From Pedobacter kyungheensis (GTDB lineage: Bacteria > Bacteroidota > Bacteroidia > Sphingobacteriales > Sphingobacteriaceae), in NCBI RefSeq assembly GCF_000812965.1, contig NZ_JSYN01000002.1:124001-188000 (forward strand): 64,000 nucleotides of DNA, in the 5' to 3' direction. The first letter of the stretch is position 1; each line of letters opens with the position of its first letter. The position numbers and the translations under genes were made by a program. A model generated the notes under the pieces. That model made no database searches. It was not told where the DNA came from and saw only the letters and a list, made by a program, of their open reading frames with translations. Positions 35,121-43,245 of the stretch are shown here, in pieces.

Positions 35121-35153
35121 AAAGGGATTTATATCCATAAATCCCTTTTTTAA
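35121..35153. terminator. Bidirectional rho-independent hairpin upstream of the carboxypeptidase gene
   Basis: A 12-bp perfect stem (AAAGGGATTTAT, 35121-35132, with ATAAATCCCTTT, 35137-35148) with a 4-base loop, flanked by A and T runs. It separates the minus-strand carboxypeptidase gene from whatever is transcribed upstream, and could terminate from either direction. Confidence 0.7.
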
Positions 35154-35281
35154 ACCAAACAAATTAATCTGTAAAAGATTAGTATAATGTGAATTATATA
35201 AATAACCACGAGCAGGCTAAAAGGTTTTAAGATTTTTGAAATAAAGGATTTTATGGCATTTTACAACAGGCTGCTGTACAA

Positions 35282-35372
35282 TAGCCCTGATGGGAGCGGA
35301 AATACTTTTTGGCACGGTTGGATAATTTGTGCTTGAATGGACCTGCCAAAAAGATTGGAGTGGACAGCAGGA
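35282..35372. ncRNA. Structured intergenic hairpin element (AGCCCTGATGGGAGCGGAAA...CAGCAGGAA)
   Basis: A perfect 10-bp stem, CTTTTTGGCA (35305-35314) with TGCCAAAAAG (35344-35353), is flanked by an internal loop with GCGGAAATA on one side and ATTGGAGTGGA on the other, and closed by CCTG/CAGG outer pairs. I recall similar AGCCC...GCGGAAAT...CTTTTT...AAAAAG...GACAGC(A/G)GG elements in many Bacteroidota intergenic regions, function unknown to me. No protein is convincing here: the opposite-strand frame of 66 codons overlaps it and has no family features. Strand of action is unclear. Confidence 0.5.
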
Positions 35373-35452
35373 AGGCATGAAGCGATAAGCATTGCAGTTG
35401 CGCTTTAAAATCAGCACGAAAGAAAGGATTTACAAATTGGGGTTAAAAAGTT

Positions 35453-35482
35453 AAGGCTACCCCTCGCGGGTAGCCTTTGCTA
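35453..35482 (-). terminator. Terminator-like hairpin AAGGCTACCC/GGGTAGCCTT
   Basis: A 10-bp perfect GC-rich stem (35453-35462 with 35468-35477). On the minus strand it is followed by TTAACTTTTT. It lies downstream of the 53-residue gene and tRNA-like sequence and may end that transcript. Confidence 0.65.
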
Positions 35483-35561
35483 ACAACAAAACAAATATAA
35501 GATAACCAAATCTTAACTGACCTGAGCAGGATCAGTGTAAAGTGCTATGAAATACACTTAG

Positions 35562-35632
35562 CGGCCTAGTAATGGATTCGAACCATTATAAAAAGTTTAT
35601 GAAACTCCAACCTTCCAATCGGTCAACTGGCC
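35562..35632 (-). tRNA. tRNA-like sequence, CAU anticodon, flawed acceptor stem (possible pseudo-tRNA)
   Basis: Read on the minus strand, the 71 bases fold as a cloverleaf: GGCCAGT acceptor, TG, a D arm ACC-GATTGGAA-GGT, T, an anticodon arm GGAGT-TTCATAA-ACTTT with anticodon CAT at the right place, variable loop TTAT, a T arm AATGG-TTCGAAT-CCATT (five perfect pairs and the TTCGAAT loop), and ACT-A-GGCC on the 3' side. The acceptor has one bulged A, two anticodon pairs are G-T, and no CCA is encoded. It resembles a Met- or Ile2-type tRNA that has decayed, or an unusual tRNA. It begins 7 bases after a small protein gene. Confidence 0.5.
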
Positions 35633-35639
35633 GTATTTA

Positions 35640-35801
35640 TTAAACTGGTTTTAAGGTTAAAAAATCTTTGAGTGCCAAAACCTGTTCGGTATTAATCTCA
35701 TCTTCATCGGACTGAGCGGGTGTTTCATTTTGTGTTGCTTCAAGCGGTTGCGCTAAAGCAGGGTACTCATCAATGGCCGGATATTGAAAATAGATTGACA
35801 T
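35640..35801 (-). CDS. 53-residue acidic protein, function unknown
   Basis: The ATG at 35801 opens 53 codons, MSIYFQYPAIDEYPALAQ..., with a run of acidic residues (SDEDEINTEQ) and a Lys-containing tail ending LKPV. No signal, membrane segment or known domain is seen. It sits alone in a long non-coding stretch, directly upstream of the tRNA-like sequence on the same strand. Composition is protein-like and short acidic proteins of this kind occur in related genomes to my recollection, but reality is unproven. Confidence 0.5.
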   Translation of the reverse strand: MSIYFQYPAIDEYPALAQPLEATQNETPAQSDEDEINTEQVLALKDFLTLKPV

Positions 35802-36128
35802 GTTTTTGCGTTTAATTGTTTAACCTCATACATTCGTTAATGATTAATGTTGAGCAAATATATAAATAAGCATATAATATCTATAGATTTAGTAGTGTTT
35901 ATTTTGAAATATGTTGTAAGCTATTGATTGTTAGTTTTTTAATTTTATAATATTTTTATTGCTGTTGGAGGAAGCCAGCTTTTTATCCTGAAATAAGCTT
36001 AAAAATAATTTCAATAAGAGCCGCACACGGCCAGATTTCGGATGCGATTTAAAAGCCTTTGCATTCAGTTTCGTTAAAAGCTAATTATTTTAAGGATATT
36101 TGCATTTTCAACCATTAAAATAGTATCC
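35802..36128. other. AT-rich intergenic stretch
   Basis: About 330 bases between the divergent small acidic protein gene and the DEAD-box-like gene, rich in A and T (for example TATATAAATAAGCATATAATAT). I see no coding frame, repeat copy or clear promoter consensus. It presumably holds the promoters of both flanking genes. Confidence 0.5.
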
Positions 36129-37427
36129 GTGTCTTTAGATAAATTAAAACTTAGCAAACCACTTGTAGCGGCCATGACTGATGCAGGATTTTTAACACCA
36201 AAGGAAATCCAGGCCAGAACAATGTCGAGAATTTTAGGTGGCCAGGATGTTATAGCGGTAGGGCCAGAGGGAGCAGGCAAAACAACAACCTATGTTTTAG
36301 CTACTTTAATGAAATTGAAATATGCCTTTGAAGAAGCACCAAGGGCATTGATTTTGGTTCCGGATATTGAACACGTAGATCATGTGCTGGAGCAATTTAA
36401 ATTATTGAACCGCAACAGTACTTTCAGGATTTTGGGGATTGATAGCCGTGGTGTTATTGAAACGCAAATGAACGAGATTACAGATGGCTGTGATATTATT
36501 GTTGCAGTACCTGATCGTGCCCGTGCCTTGTATTTAAAACTGGCACTAAATACCAATAAAATACAATTATTTATTGTAGATAATGCCGAACTTATTGTTA
36601 AAAAAGGTTTGCAGCTACCGGTTGTCGAATTAGCCAACAGCGCTTACAAATCTCAGCATGTAGTGTTTACAGAAGTGTTGCACGATAAACTAAACCACAT
36701 GATTGCCCCTTTCATGAAAGATTCGGCAGCTACCATTGAAGTGGAAGAGATTGGCGAGAAACAGGCAGAAGTTTACCAGCAGATGTTGTATCAGGTACCT
36801 AATTTCAGAACCAAGCTTAACCTGTTAACGCTCTTGTTGAATGATGCTGAAGTTTTTGATAAGGTGGTAGTTTTCGTTAATACCCGTTTAACTGCTCAAA
36901 CGGTTTACAAAAACTTTAACCACAAAAAAGAAGGCGAAATTTCTATTTACCGCTCGTTATTTTTTGATGATAAGGGTTACGATGATATTGAAGATTTTAA
37001 AGCGAATGCCGAAGCCAGGGTTCTAATTGTAGCAAACGAAAATCTGGGCGAACTGGATATTCAAGGCATTCCGTTTATTTTACACTTCGAATTGCCTGAG
37101 CAAAAGGAAACTTTAATTCAGCGTATTGTAAAGCATGGCGATGATGATGTAGTGGCGATTACTTTTTCAACCGATATCGAACTGATTGAAGTAAGAAAGA
37201 TAGAACAGGCGATTGGACAAAAATTAGAAGTAATGGAGTTGCCTGAAGGTTTAAAAGTAGTGGATGCAGCCAGTAAACCCAAGAAAAAGAAAGGCGAGGA
37301 AGATGAAGATACAAGTGAGCGTGGTGCCGCTTTTCACGAAAAGAAAGCCAGTAACCAGAAAAATTACAATTATAGCGCTGGTGCCAAAGCTAAAATGACT
37401 TATAAAAACAAAAAAGGATTATCTTAA
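36129..37427 (+). CDS. DEAD-box helicase-like protein with degenerate motifs
   Basis: A 432-residue protein with GTG start, laid out as a DEAD-box protein: a Q-motif-like LTPKEIQ (22-28), Walker A GPEGAGKT (45-52), two RecA-like halves and a basic C-tail with KKKKGEEDEDTSERG. Motif II is DNAE (151-154) instead of DEAD, motif Ia is VPDIEH instead of PTRELA, SAT is FTE, and motif VI reads QRIVKHGDDD where HRxGRxxR is expected, so arginine fingers are missing. It may bind ATP or RNA with altered or no unwinding. Terminator 105 bases downstream. Function inferred only from homology of layout. Confidence 0.85.
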   Translation: MSLDKLKLSKPLVAAMTDAGFLTPKEIQARTMSRILGGQDVIAVGPEGAGKTTTYVLATLMKLKYAFEEAPRALILVPDIEHVDHVLEQFKLLNRNSTFRILGIDSRGVIETQMNEITDGCDIIVAVPDRARALYLKLALNTNKIQLFIVDNAELIVKKGLQLPVVELANSAYKSQHVVFTEVLHDKLNHMIAPFMKDSAATIEVEEIGEKQAEVYQQMLYQVPNFRTKLNLLTLLLNDAEVFDKVVVFVNTRLTAQTVYKNFNHKKEGEISIYRSLFFDDKGYDDIEDFKANAEARVLIVANENLGELDIQGIPFILHFELPEQKETLIQRIVKHGDDDVVAITFSTDIELIEVRKIEQAIGQKLEVMELPEGLKVVDAASKPKKKKGEEDEDTSERGAAFHEKKASNQKNYNYSAGAKAKMTYKNKKGLS

Positions 37428-37435
37428 AAATCGTT

Positions 37436-37515
37436 TCGTCATGCAGATCCGATAGCTATCGGATTTGTTTCAGTAACTCTTAATTGCAAATTATTAAACT
37501 AATAGATCCTGAGAC
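37436..37515. repeat. Interspersed inverted repeat, CGTCATGCAGATC...GAGACG type (copy D)
   Basis: It opens CGTCATGCAGATCCGATAGCTATCGGAT and closes ATAGATCCTGAGACG, with the same CCGATAGCTATCGG palindrome as copy A. It lies right after the DEAD-box-like gene. Confidence 0.6.
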
Positions 37516-37531
37516 GTATTTCTATAAAAAC

Positions 37532-37569
37532 AAAAAAGCTCCTCAGAACTAAATCTGAGGAGCTTTTTT
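37532..37569. terminator. Strong bidirectional terminator between convergent genes
   Basis: A perfect 15-bp stem (37532-37546 with 37555-37569, AAAAAAGCTCCTCAG) around an 8-base loop, with A and T runs on both sides, so it works in both directions for the DEAD-box-like and OmpA genes. Confidence 0.92.
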
Positions 37570-37588
37570 GTTAACCGTTATTTACGGC

Positions 37589-38905
37589 TTAGTATAAAGT
37601 AAACTCTACACGACGGTTTTGTTGACGGCCAGTTGCAGTTTTGTTGCTTGCAATCGGTTGGTCAGGTCCGTAACCTGTAGCTTCGATTCTTGATGCATTT
37701 GCTCCTTGAGAAACTAAGTAAGCTTTTACCGATTCTGCTCTATCTTTAGATAAACGTAAGTTTAATTCTCTACCACCAGTGTTATCGGTATGGCCCGCAA
37801 GTTTTAAGCTGAAGTTTTTCTCTACCAATAGTGCGGCAACGCGGTTTAAGGTAGCAAATGATTTAGAACGGATGGTTGATTTACCTAAATCGAATTCTAA
37901 GTTAGAAATGGCATCTTTAACTACTTTACGGTCAGCATCAGTAACCACAACCTTAGTTTCTTTAATTACTTCACGTTGTACTTTAATCGGACAACCTGAA
38001 CCATCAACTACAGTACCTGAAGCTGTTCCAGGGCACTTGTCGAATTTGTTTGCTACACCATCGTTATCATCATCGCCCATATCCTTAGCATATTGCTCTC
38101 TATCTCTTGCTGCATTTTGCTCAGCTGTTGATAATGCTCTTCTTAATTCAGCACTTTCTTCTGCCGTTTGCTTGTTTAAGTTTGCCAATGAGCTATAGTT
38201 TTGCAACTGAGGTTTTGATTTATCGCCGATGGCAAATTCCAGACCTGCATGTGCATAAGCAAAACGATCGTTTGTAGCACCATTAAAACCATCAAATTTA
38301 GCTGATTTTACGAAGTTAACATCGTAGCCTAAATCTACATTGATCCCTTTAGCTACGCCTAATTTTAAACCTGCTCCAACTGGTACAAACCAACCTTCTC
38401 TGTAAGAACCGGCATCAACCGTATTTGGAGAGGTTGTAGCACCCGACGACATATAACCTGCACCAGCTTTTAAGTAAGGTGTTAAAATACCATTTTCCTG
38501 GTTAATGCTGATGTTGGCTACATTCCACACCGCAGATAAAGCACCTGACCACTGAATGTTTGTTTTATAACCAGTATTTGCTATAAAACCACCTGCACCA
38601 TTCGATGCTCTAAGCTCTTCTACTTTTCCTGCTAAGAAATCAGCCTGGATACCCAATTGCGGTAAAATTTGTTTTTTAACATAACCACCATAACCGATAT
38701 GCTCAACAGGCGTTTCGAACTGGTGATTCGAATTGCCAAAAATAGTTCTTGGGGTTAACAAACCTCCGTGTACACCTACCGACCAGGTACGGAACTGGGT
38801 AGGAGAGAAACGGCCGGTAGCCGCAGGGGTTTCTTGTGCAAATAATTGTGATGATAATCCTAGTAAGGCAATCAACATTGTTGATTTTGTAATTCTCGTA
38901 TTCAT
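37589..38905 (-). CDS. OmpA-family outer-membrane protein with TSP3-like calcium repeat
   Basis: A 438-residue protein: signal peptide (MNTRITKSTMLIALLGLSSQLFAQ), an eight-strand N-terminal barrel (about 40-230), a coiled linker, a calcium-binding thrombospondin-3-like DDDNDGVANKFDKCPG segment near residue 282, and a C-terminal OmpA peptidoglycan-binding domain (about 320-438, LAGHTDNTGGRELNLRLSKDRAESV). It anchors the outer membrane to the cell wall. I chose ATG 38905; an in-frame TTG further upstream is unlikely. Confidence 0.93.
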   Translation of the reverse strand: MNTRITKSTMLIALLGLSSQLFAQETPAATGRFSPTQFRTWSVGVHGGLLTPRTIFGNSNHQFETPVEHIGYGGYVKKQILPQLGIQADFLAGKVEELRASNGAGGFIANTGYKTNIQWSGALSAVWNVANISINQENGILTPYLKAGAGYMSSGATTSPNTVDAGSYREGWFVPVGAGLKLGVAKGINVDLGYDVNFVKSAKFDGFNGATNDRFAYAHAGLEFAIGDKSKPQLQNYSSLANLNKQTAEESAELRRALSTAEQNAARDREQYAKDMGDDDNDGVANKFDKCPGTASGTVVDGSGCPIKVQREVIKETKVVVTDADRKVVKDAISNLEFDLGKSTIRSKSFATLNRVAALLVEKNFSLKLAGHTDNTGGRELNLRLSKDRAESVKAYLVSQGANASRIEATGYGPDQPIASNKTATGRQQNRRVEFTLY

Positions 38906-39142
38906 ATTTTTCAATTTTGTAAATATTAGTCCTTAACAGTTTTTATTTCGTACTGTTTTGTTGTGACTAAGAAAAAATCTTGCCAAAAGACCAGTTTTTT
39001 ACACAAATACCCTATTTATCAGAAGATTAGGGGGTGAAAATTATTTCACGAAAAAGTTACGCAACAATAGCTATTATGCGCTTTTTTGTATAGTATTGTA
39101 TACAACATCGTTGTTTTGCCCGGGAATATTATTGCAGGAATT

Positions 39143-39805
39143 TTATTTATCTGAAGGATTTTTCTTCTTGTTTAACAACATTTCTATTGTTTTTTCAAGC
39201 CTGCTGGTACGTGTTTTTTCCTGTTTTGCAGTTAAAATCCAAAGTACATATTCCTTTTTATGAGAATAAGCAAGCGTATTGAAATAAGCATAAGCTTCAG
39301 TATGGGCGGCCAAAAGTATTTGTAAATCTTCAGGCAGTTTCACCGTTTTGCTTACTGGATCGATGTACTCACCAAATTCGTTCGTTTTGATATGATCGTT
39401 CCGCATACCGGAAGGTTTTACTTCAGAAATAAACTTTAACCGGAGTGCCGTCCAGGTTTCATTTACAGCTGCCGAAGCACATGGCGTTAAGCCAAAACTG
39501 CTCAGTTCTTCCCAGCTTTTCATTAGTTCGAGATCTGATGGTATTTTTGAAGTTTTTTTGGGGTAAAATACCCAGCAGATCGTTTTGGTATCCATTTGCC
39601 CTATATTATCTTTAATTTGGGCGTTGAGCTGTGCTTTACTGGTCGAAAAAGTAATCAGTGCACTAAAATCAGCTTTATCCTGGTATTGCATCAGCACATC
39701 TGCCGGGATATCTCCAAATATAGCTGCTGCATTTTCGGGCGCATCAACTATTTTAACTTTAAAGCCGGGCTTAACCTGAAGTTTTTTTAAGAATGAATTT
39801 TCCAT
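39143..39805 (-). CDS. YdeI/OmpD-associated (OmdA-type) family protein
   Basis: A 220-residue soluble protein with an N-terminal DUF3052-like half (about 1-110, with TKTICWVFYPKKTSKI) and a C-terminal YdeI/OmdA-type half containing PEDLQILLAA and the AYAYFNTLAYSHKKEYVLWI motif, ending in a basic helix. YdeI-type proteins are annotated as bacteriocin-protection or OmpD-associated, but their chemistry is uncertain. No operon partner. The two-half arrangement is what I see; function is not established. Confidence 0.8.
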   Translation of the reverse strand: MENSFLKKLQVKPGFKVKIVDAPENAAAIFGDIPADVLMQYQDKADFSALITFSTSKAQLNAQIKDNIGQMDTKTICWVFYPKKTSKIPSDLELMKSWEELSSFGLTPCASAAVNETWTALRLKFISEVKPSGMRNDHIKTNEFGEYIDPVSKTVKLPEDLQILLAAHTEAYAYFNTLAYSHKKEYVLWILTAKQEKTRTSRLEKTIEMLLNKKKNPSDK

Positions 39806-39913
39806 TTTGGTTTATTAAACAGTCCGATTCCCAATATTGAAGACAATAAGATCCTTAGGCAAACTTAGCGCGCTTCTCGTCCTTTTCTTCGTGTACTTTG
39901 CGGTTAAAAGAAA

Positions 39914-40444
39914 CTACAATCTCAATTTAGCAAAGAAATCCCAGAATACAATCCCTGCCGAAATCACAATATTAAACGAATGTTTGGTGCCAAACTGAGG
40001 AATTTCAATGCATTCATCAATCCTGGCCATTACCTCATCGCTAACGCCGTCCACTTCATTGCCGAATATTAAAGCATATTTTTTATTGGGATCGGGATGG
40101 AAAGTGTTCAGCATGGTGCTGTTTTCGGCCTGCTCAATAGCCACTATTTCGTAACCCAGTTCGCGCAGGGCATCAACGGCTTGTACCGTATCAGCGTAAT
40201 GAATCCAATCTACCGACTGTGTGGCACCCAAAGCTGTTTTTTCGATTTCGCGATGGGGTGGTTGAGCTGTAATGCCACAAAGTATTACTTTTTCGAGAGC
40301 AAAACCATCTGCTGTGCGGAATATCGAACCCACATTGTGCATACTGCGCACATTATCTAAAACCACTACCACAGGTAACTTTTCCTGTGCTTTAAACTCC
40401 TCAATATCCGGACGGTTTAACTCGTCTAATTTTAATTTTCTCAT
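39914..40444 (-). CDS. SpoU/TrmH-family RNA 2'-O-methyltransferase
   Basis: A 176-residue SPOUT enzyme using S-adenosylmethionine to methylate a ribose in tRNA or rRNA. The knot motifs are present: VVVLDNVRSMHNVGSIFRTADGFA-like motif 1, ALIFGNEVDGVSDE (motif 2) and EIPQFGTKHSFNIVISAGI (motif 3). It is shorter than rRNA-specific RlmB and lacks its N-terminal substrate-binding domain, resembling TrmL/TrmH-like tRNA enzymes. Target unproven. Confidence 0.9.
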   Translation of the reverse strand: MRKLKLDELNRPDIEEFKAQEKLPVVVVLDNVRSMHNVGSIFRTADGFALEKVILCGITAQPPHREIEKTALGATQSVDWIHYADTVQAVDALRELGYEIVAIEQAENSTMLNTFHPDPNKKYALIFGNEVDGVSDEVMARIDECIEIPQFGTKHSFNIVISAGIVFWDFFAKLRL

Positions 40445-40504
40445 TTTTGAATTGATTACACAGATTTATGAATTGCACCGATGACGGGAACTCAAAATCT
40501 ATGT

Positions 40505-41653
40505 TTATAATTTAGTTGGTCCGCTGCCAATTTCGCTGATATAAATGGCCGCCGGGTAACCAACCTGGTCTACATAATAATCGGTTAAATGTTTCGCAAA
40601 ATCTTCTTCAAAACCTTTCTCCAGCAAGGCAATGGCACAGCCACCGAAACCGGCACCGGTCATGCGGGCACCAATTACGTGCGGATAGCCAGTACAAAAA
40701 TCTACTACTGCATCAAGCTCTTTTCCGCTTACTTCGTACAGGGTTCTTAGTGATTGGTGTGACGCGTACATCAGGCGGCCAAATTCTTCGAGATTGCCGC
40801 CATTTAATGCTTTTGCAGCTAAATGCACCCGGTCGTTTTCTTTAACCACGTGCGTAGCACGGTTTAAAACTACCTCATCTTTAATCAGGTGACTGTGTAA
40901 GGCCAGTTTTTCTGCAGTGAGCTCACAAAGGTTGTGCAGCGTAATTTCGGTATTTAAAAGTCTTAAAGCTTCCTGGCACTCGGCTACGCGCTCATTATAT
41001 TTCGAGTCGGCAAGCTCACGTGGTTTATTGGTGTTGATGATGGCCAGTACATAATTGCCCAGGTTAACATCAACCAGCTTATATTTTAAGGTTTCGCAAT
41101 CTAAAACTATGGCTTTATCTTTTTCGCCAAAAGCTACGGCAAACTGGTCCATAATGCCCGAATTCAAACCAATGAAATCATTTTCAACTCTTTTAGCCAT
41201 TTTTACCAGTTCGAGTTGCTGGTAACCCAGATTAAAGAAGTTATTGAGTGCGTAAGCCGTGGCAATTTCTATAGATGCTGAAGAGGAGAGACCTGAGCCA
41301 ATTGGAATGTTACCATAAAAGAGGAAGTCGAGCCCGCTAATTTCTTTACCATCCTGAATCATTTCGTTAAGGATACCAATTGGATAATTTGCCCATACGC
41401 CGCCATTTTTAGCATTAGGCTGGTTGTCAACTTCTGTTTCAATATCGAAGTTCAGGCTTTTAAACCTGAATTTATTATCGTTATTTCTGGCAATGGCTAC
41501 CCAGGTGCCTAAGGTAATGGCGCAAGGCATAACCAGGCCACCATTGTAATCGATATGCTCGCCAATCAGATTAACCCGGCCAGGCGTAAAATAAAGTGCA
41601 TCGGCTTTTTTATGGTAATGCCCGGCAAATTTTTCCTCAAGATTAATGTTCAT
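40505..41653 (-). CDS. galK: Galactokinase
   Basis: A 382-residue GHMP kinase phosphorylating galactose at C1 (Leloir pathway). Signature RVNLIGEHIDYNGG near residue 25, the ATP-binding GSGLSSSASIEIATA near 125 and the C-terminal GAGFGGCA are all present. I chose MNINLEE at 41653 since this is the usual beginning; the 19 codons upstream do not fit. It is divergent from galM, sharing a 76-base gap that should hold both promoters. Confidence 0.95.
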   Translation of the reverse strand: MNINLEEKFAGHYHKKADALYFTPGRVNLIGEHIDYNGGLVMPCAITLGTWVAIARNNDNKFRFKSLNFDIETEVDNQPNAKNGGVWANYPIGILNEMIQDGKEISGLDFLFYGNIPIGSGLSSSASIEIATAYALNNFFNLGYQQLELVKMAKRVENDFIGLNSGIMDQFAVAFGEKDKAIVLDCETLKYKLVDVNLGNYVLAIINTNKPRELADSKYNERVAECQEALRLLNTEITLHNLCELTAEKLALHSHLIKDEVVLNRATHVVKENDRVHLAAKALNGGNLEEFGRLMYASHQSLRTLYEVSGKELDAVVDFCTGYPHVIGARMTGAGFGGCAIALLEKGFEEDFAKHLTDYYVDQVGYPAAIYISEIGSGPTKL

Positions 41654-41729
41654 TTGACTAAAAATATTTATAAAAAGCGAGTAATAATAGTATGTTTGTT
41701 TACAAAACAAAAGCCCTAAGTTACAATTT

Positions 41730-42779
41730 ATGAGCGTTCAGCAAATACCAACCGGAAAAATTATTGATGGCGAAGAAGTTATCGCAATCGAACTAACCAA
41801 TAGTAAAGGCACTTACGTTAAAATATTTAATTACGGTGCAATCATCAGCAAGTTTGTAGTTAAAAATGCAAATGGCGAAATGCAGGATATTGTATTGGGT
41901 TTCGATGATATTGAAGGATACCTTGACCCGGCCTACCTGGCTAATTACCCTTATTTTGGAGCAGTAGTTGGCCGTTATGCTAACCGCATTAAAAACGGCC
42001 GTTTTACCATTGATGGGGAAACGTACCAATTGGCTCAAAATGCAGGTACCGATACGCTACATGGAGGTATTACCGGCTTCGATAAAAAAGTTTGGGATGT
42101 GATTGATATTGTAGACGGACCACAATCGGCTGTTACTTTGCAATACGAAAGTCCGGGTGGTGAAGAAAACTTTCCGGGAAACCTGATTGTAGATTTAACC
42201 TTCGAACTGACCGAAAATGATGAACTGATTCTGAGTTTCGAAGCAGAGACCGATCAGGCTACAGCCATTAACTTAACTCACCATGGTTACTTTAATTTAG
42301 CACCAAAGGGCGGAAATATTAAAAACCATAAATTACAAATCTTCTCATCTAACTATCTGGAGCAGGATGATAATTATTCGGTAACCGGTAAATTGATTCC
42401 TGTTAAAGATACTGCACATGATTTTACGCAGTTAAAAGAAATTGGCCGCGACTGGAACGAAGACGAAGGCTATGATCAGACTTTTGTGCTCGATAAAATT
42501 TATGGTGACTTATCGCTGGCTTCGAAAACAATTGAGGATGAAAGTGGTTTAACTTTAAATGTATATACTACCGAGCCAGTAGCGCATTTATATACAGCTA
42601 AATATTTAGATGTGAAAAATGGCAAAGAGGGTCGTGATTACGAAAGTTACAGTGCTTTTTGCGTAGAAACGCAGCACCATCCAAACGGAATTAATATTCC
42701 GGAATTTCCAAGTACAGTGTTAAGGCCAGAGGATTTATATACACAAACAACAGTTTACAAGGTTTCATTAAACAGATAA
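41730..42779 (+). CDS. galM: Aldose 1-epimerase (galactose mutarotase)
   Basis: A 349-residue beta-sandwich enzyme interconverting alpha- and beta-D-galactose. The catalytic acid/base residues are visible: His in LTHHGYFNL near residue 182 and Glu in VETQHHPNG near 313, and the early NRIKNGRFTIDG and LHGGITGFDKK pieces match the family. Divergent galK supports galactose use. The DUF1398 gene begins 3 bases after the stop. Confidence 0.95.
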   Translation: MSVQQIPTGKIIDGEEVIAIELTNSKGTYVKIFNYGAIISKFVVKNANGEMQDIVLGFDDIEGYLDPAYLANYPYFGAVVGRYANRIKNGRFTIDGETYQLAQNAGTDTLHGGITGFDKKVWDVIDIVDGPQSAVTLQYESPGGEENFPGNLIVDLTFELTENDELILSFEAETDQATAINLTHHGYFNLAPKGGNIKNHKLQIFSSNYLEQDDNYSVTGKLIPVKDTAHDFTQLKEIGRDWNEDEGYDQTFVLDKIYGDLSLASKTIEDESGLTLNVYTTEPVAHLYTAKYLDVKNGKEGRDYESYSAFCVETQHHPNGINIPEFPSTVLRPEDLYTQTTVYKVSLNR

Positions 42780-42782
42780 AAT

Positions 42783-43178
42783 ATGTTTACCATTTCAGAC
42801 ATCCAGACAGCAGCTGCAAAGATTAAAACCGGCGCAGATTTTCCTCAGTTTATTAAAGAAATTAAGGCTATGGGGGTTAAACGGAATGATGTATATGTAA
42901 ACAATGGCTTATCTATTTATTTTGACGATGAAGATAATGCACAGCAGGAGAGTCCGGAGGATTATCCTGCTTTAATTATTAACGAAGCATCTTCTGCTGG
43001 AAAACTGGAGCATGCTTTGAAAATACATCAGCAAGGCGAAACTGATTTTATTACTTTCTGTAAGCAGGCTGCCGATGCAGGTGTAGAAAAATGGATTATT
43101 GATACAGAAGAAATGACCTGTACCTACTTAGATAGCGCCGGGAATGAACTGGTTAAAGAAGAAATACCTGAAGTGTAA
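42783..43178 (+). CDS. DUF1398-family protein
   Basis: A 131-residue soluble protein with the DUF1398 pattern (FPQFIKEIKAMGVKRNDVYV, and FITFCKQAADAGVEKW, with an acidic middle). It is likely co-transcribed with galM (3-base gap). The family has no known biochemical role to my knowledge; it is reported in phage-infection or stress contexts only loosely. Function unassigned. Confidence 0.82.
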   Translation: MFTISDIQTAAAKIKTGADFPQFIKEIKAMGVKRNDVYVNNGLSIYFDDEDNAQQESPEDYPALIINEASSAGKLEHALKIHQQGETDFITFCKQAADAGVEKWIIDTEEMTCTYLDSAGNELVKEEIPEV

Positions 43179-43245
43179 GTGTCTATATGAGTGGGTTGGT
43201 ATTATGTATGAACATCCATCCACTCAATCTTTCAAAATACATTAA

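Noticed and set aside
35217-35417. Minus-strand frame of 66 codons
   Set aside because: It lies over the hairpin element, has no domain, signal or convincing start, and its residues look like a by-product of the structured sequence.
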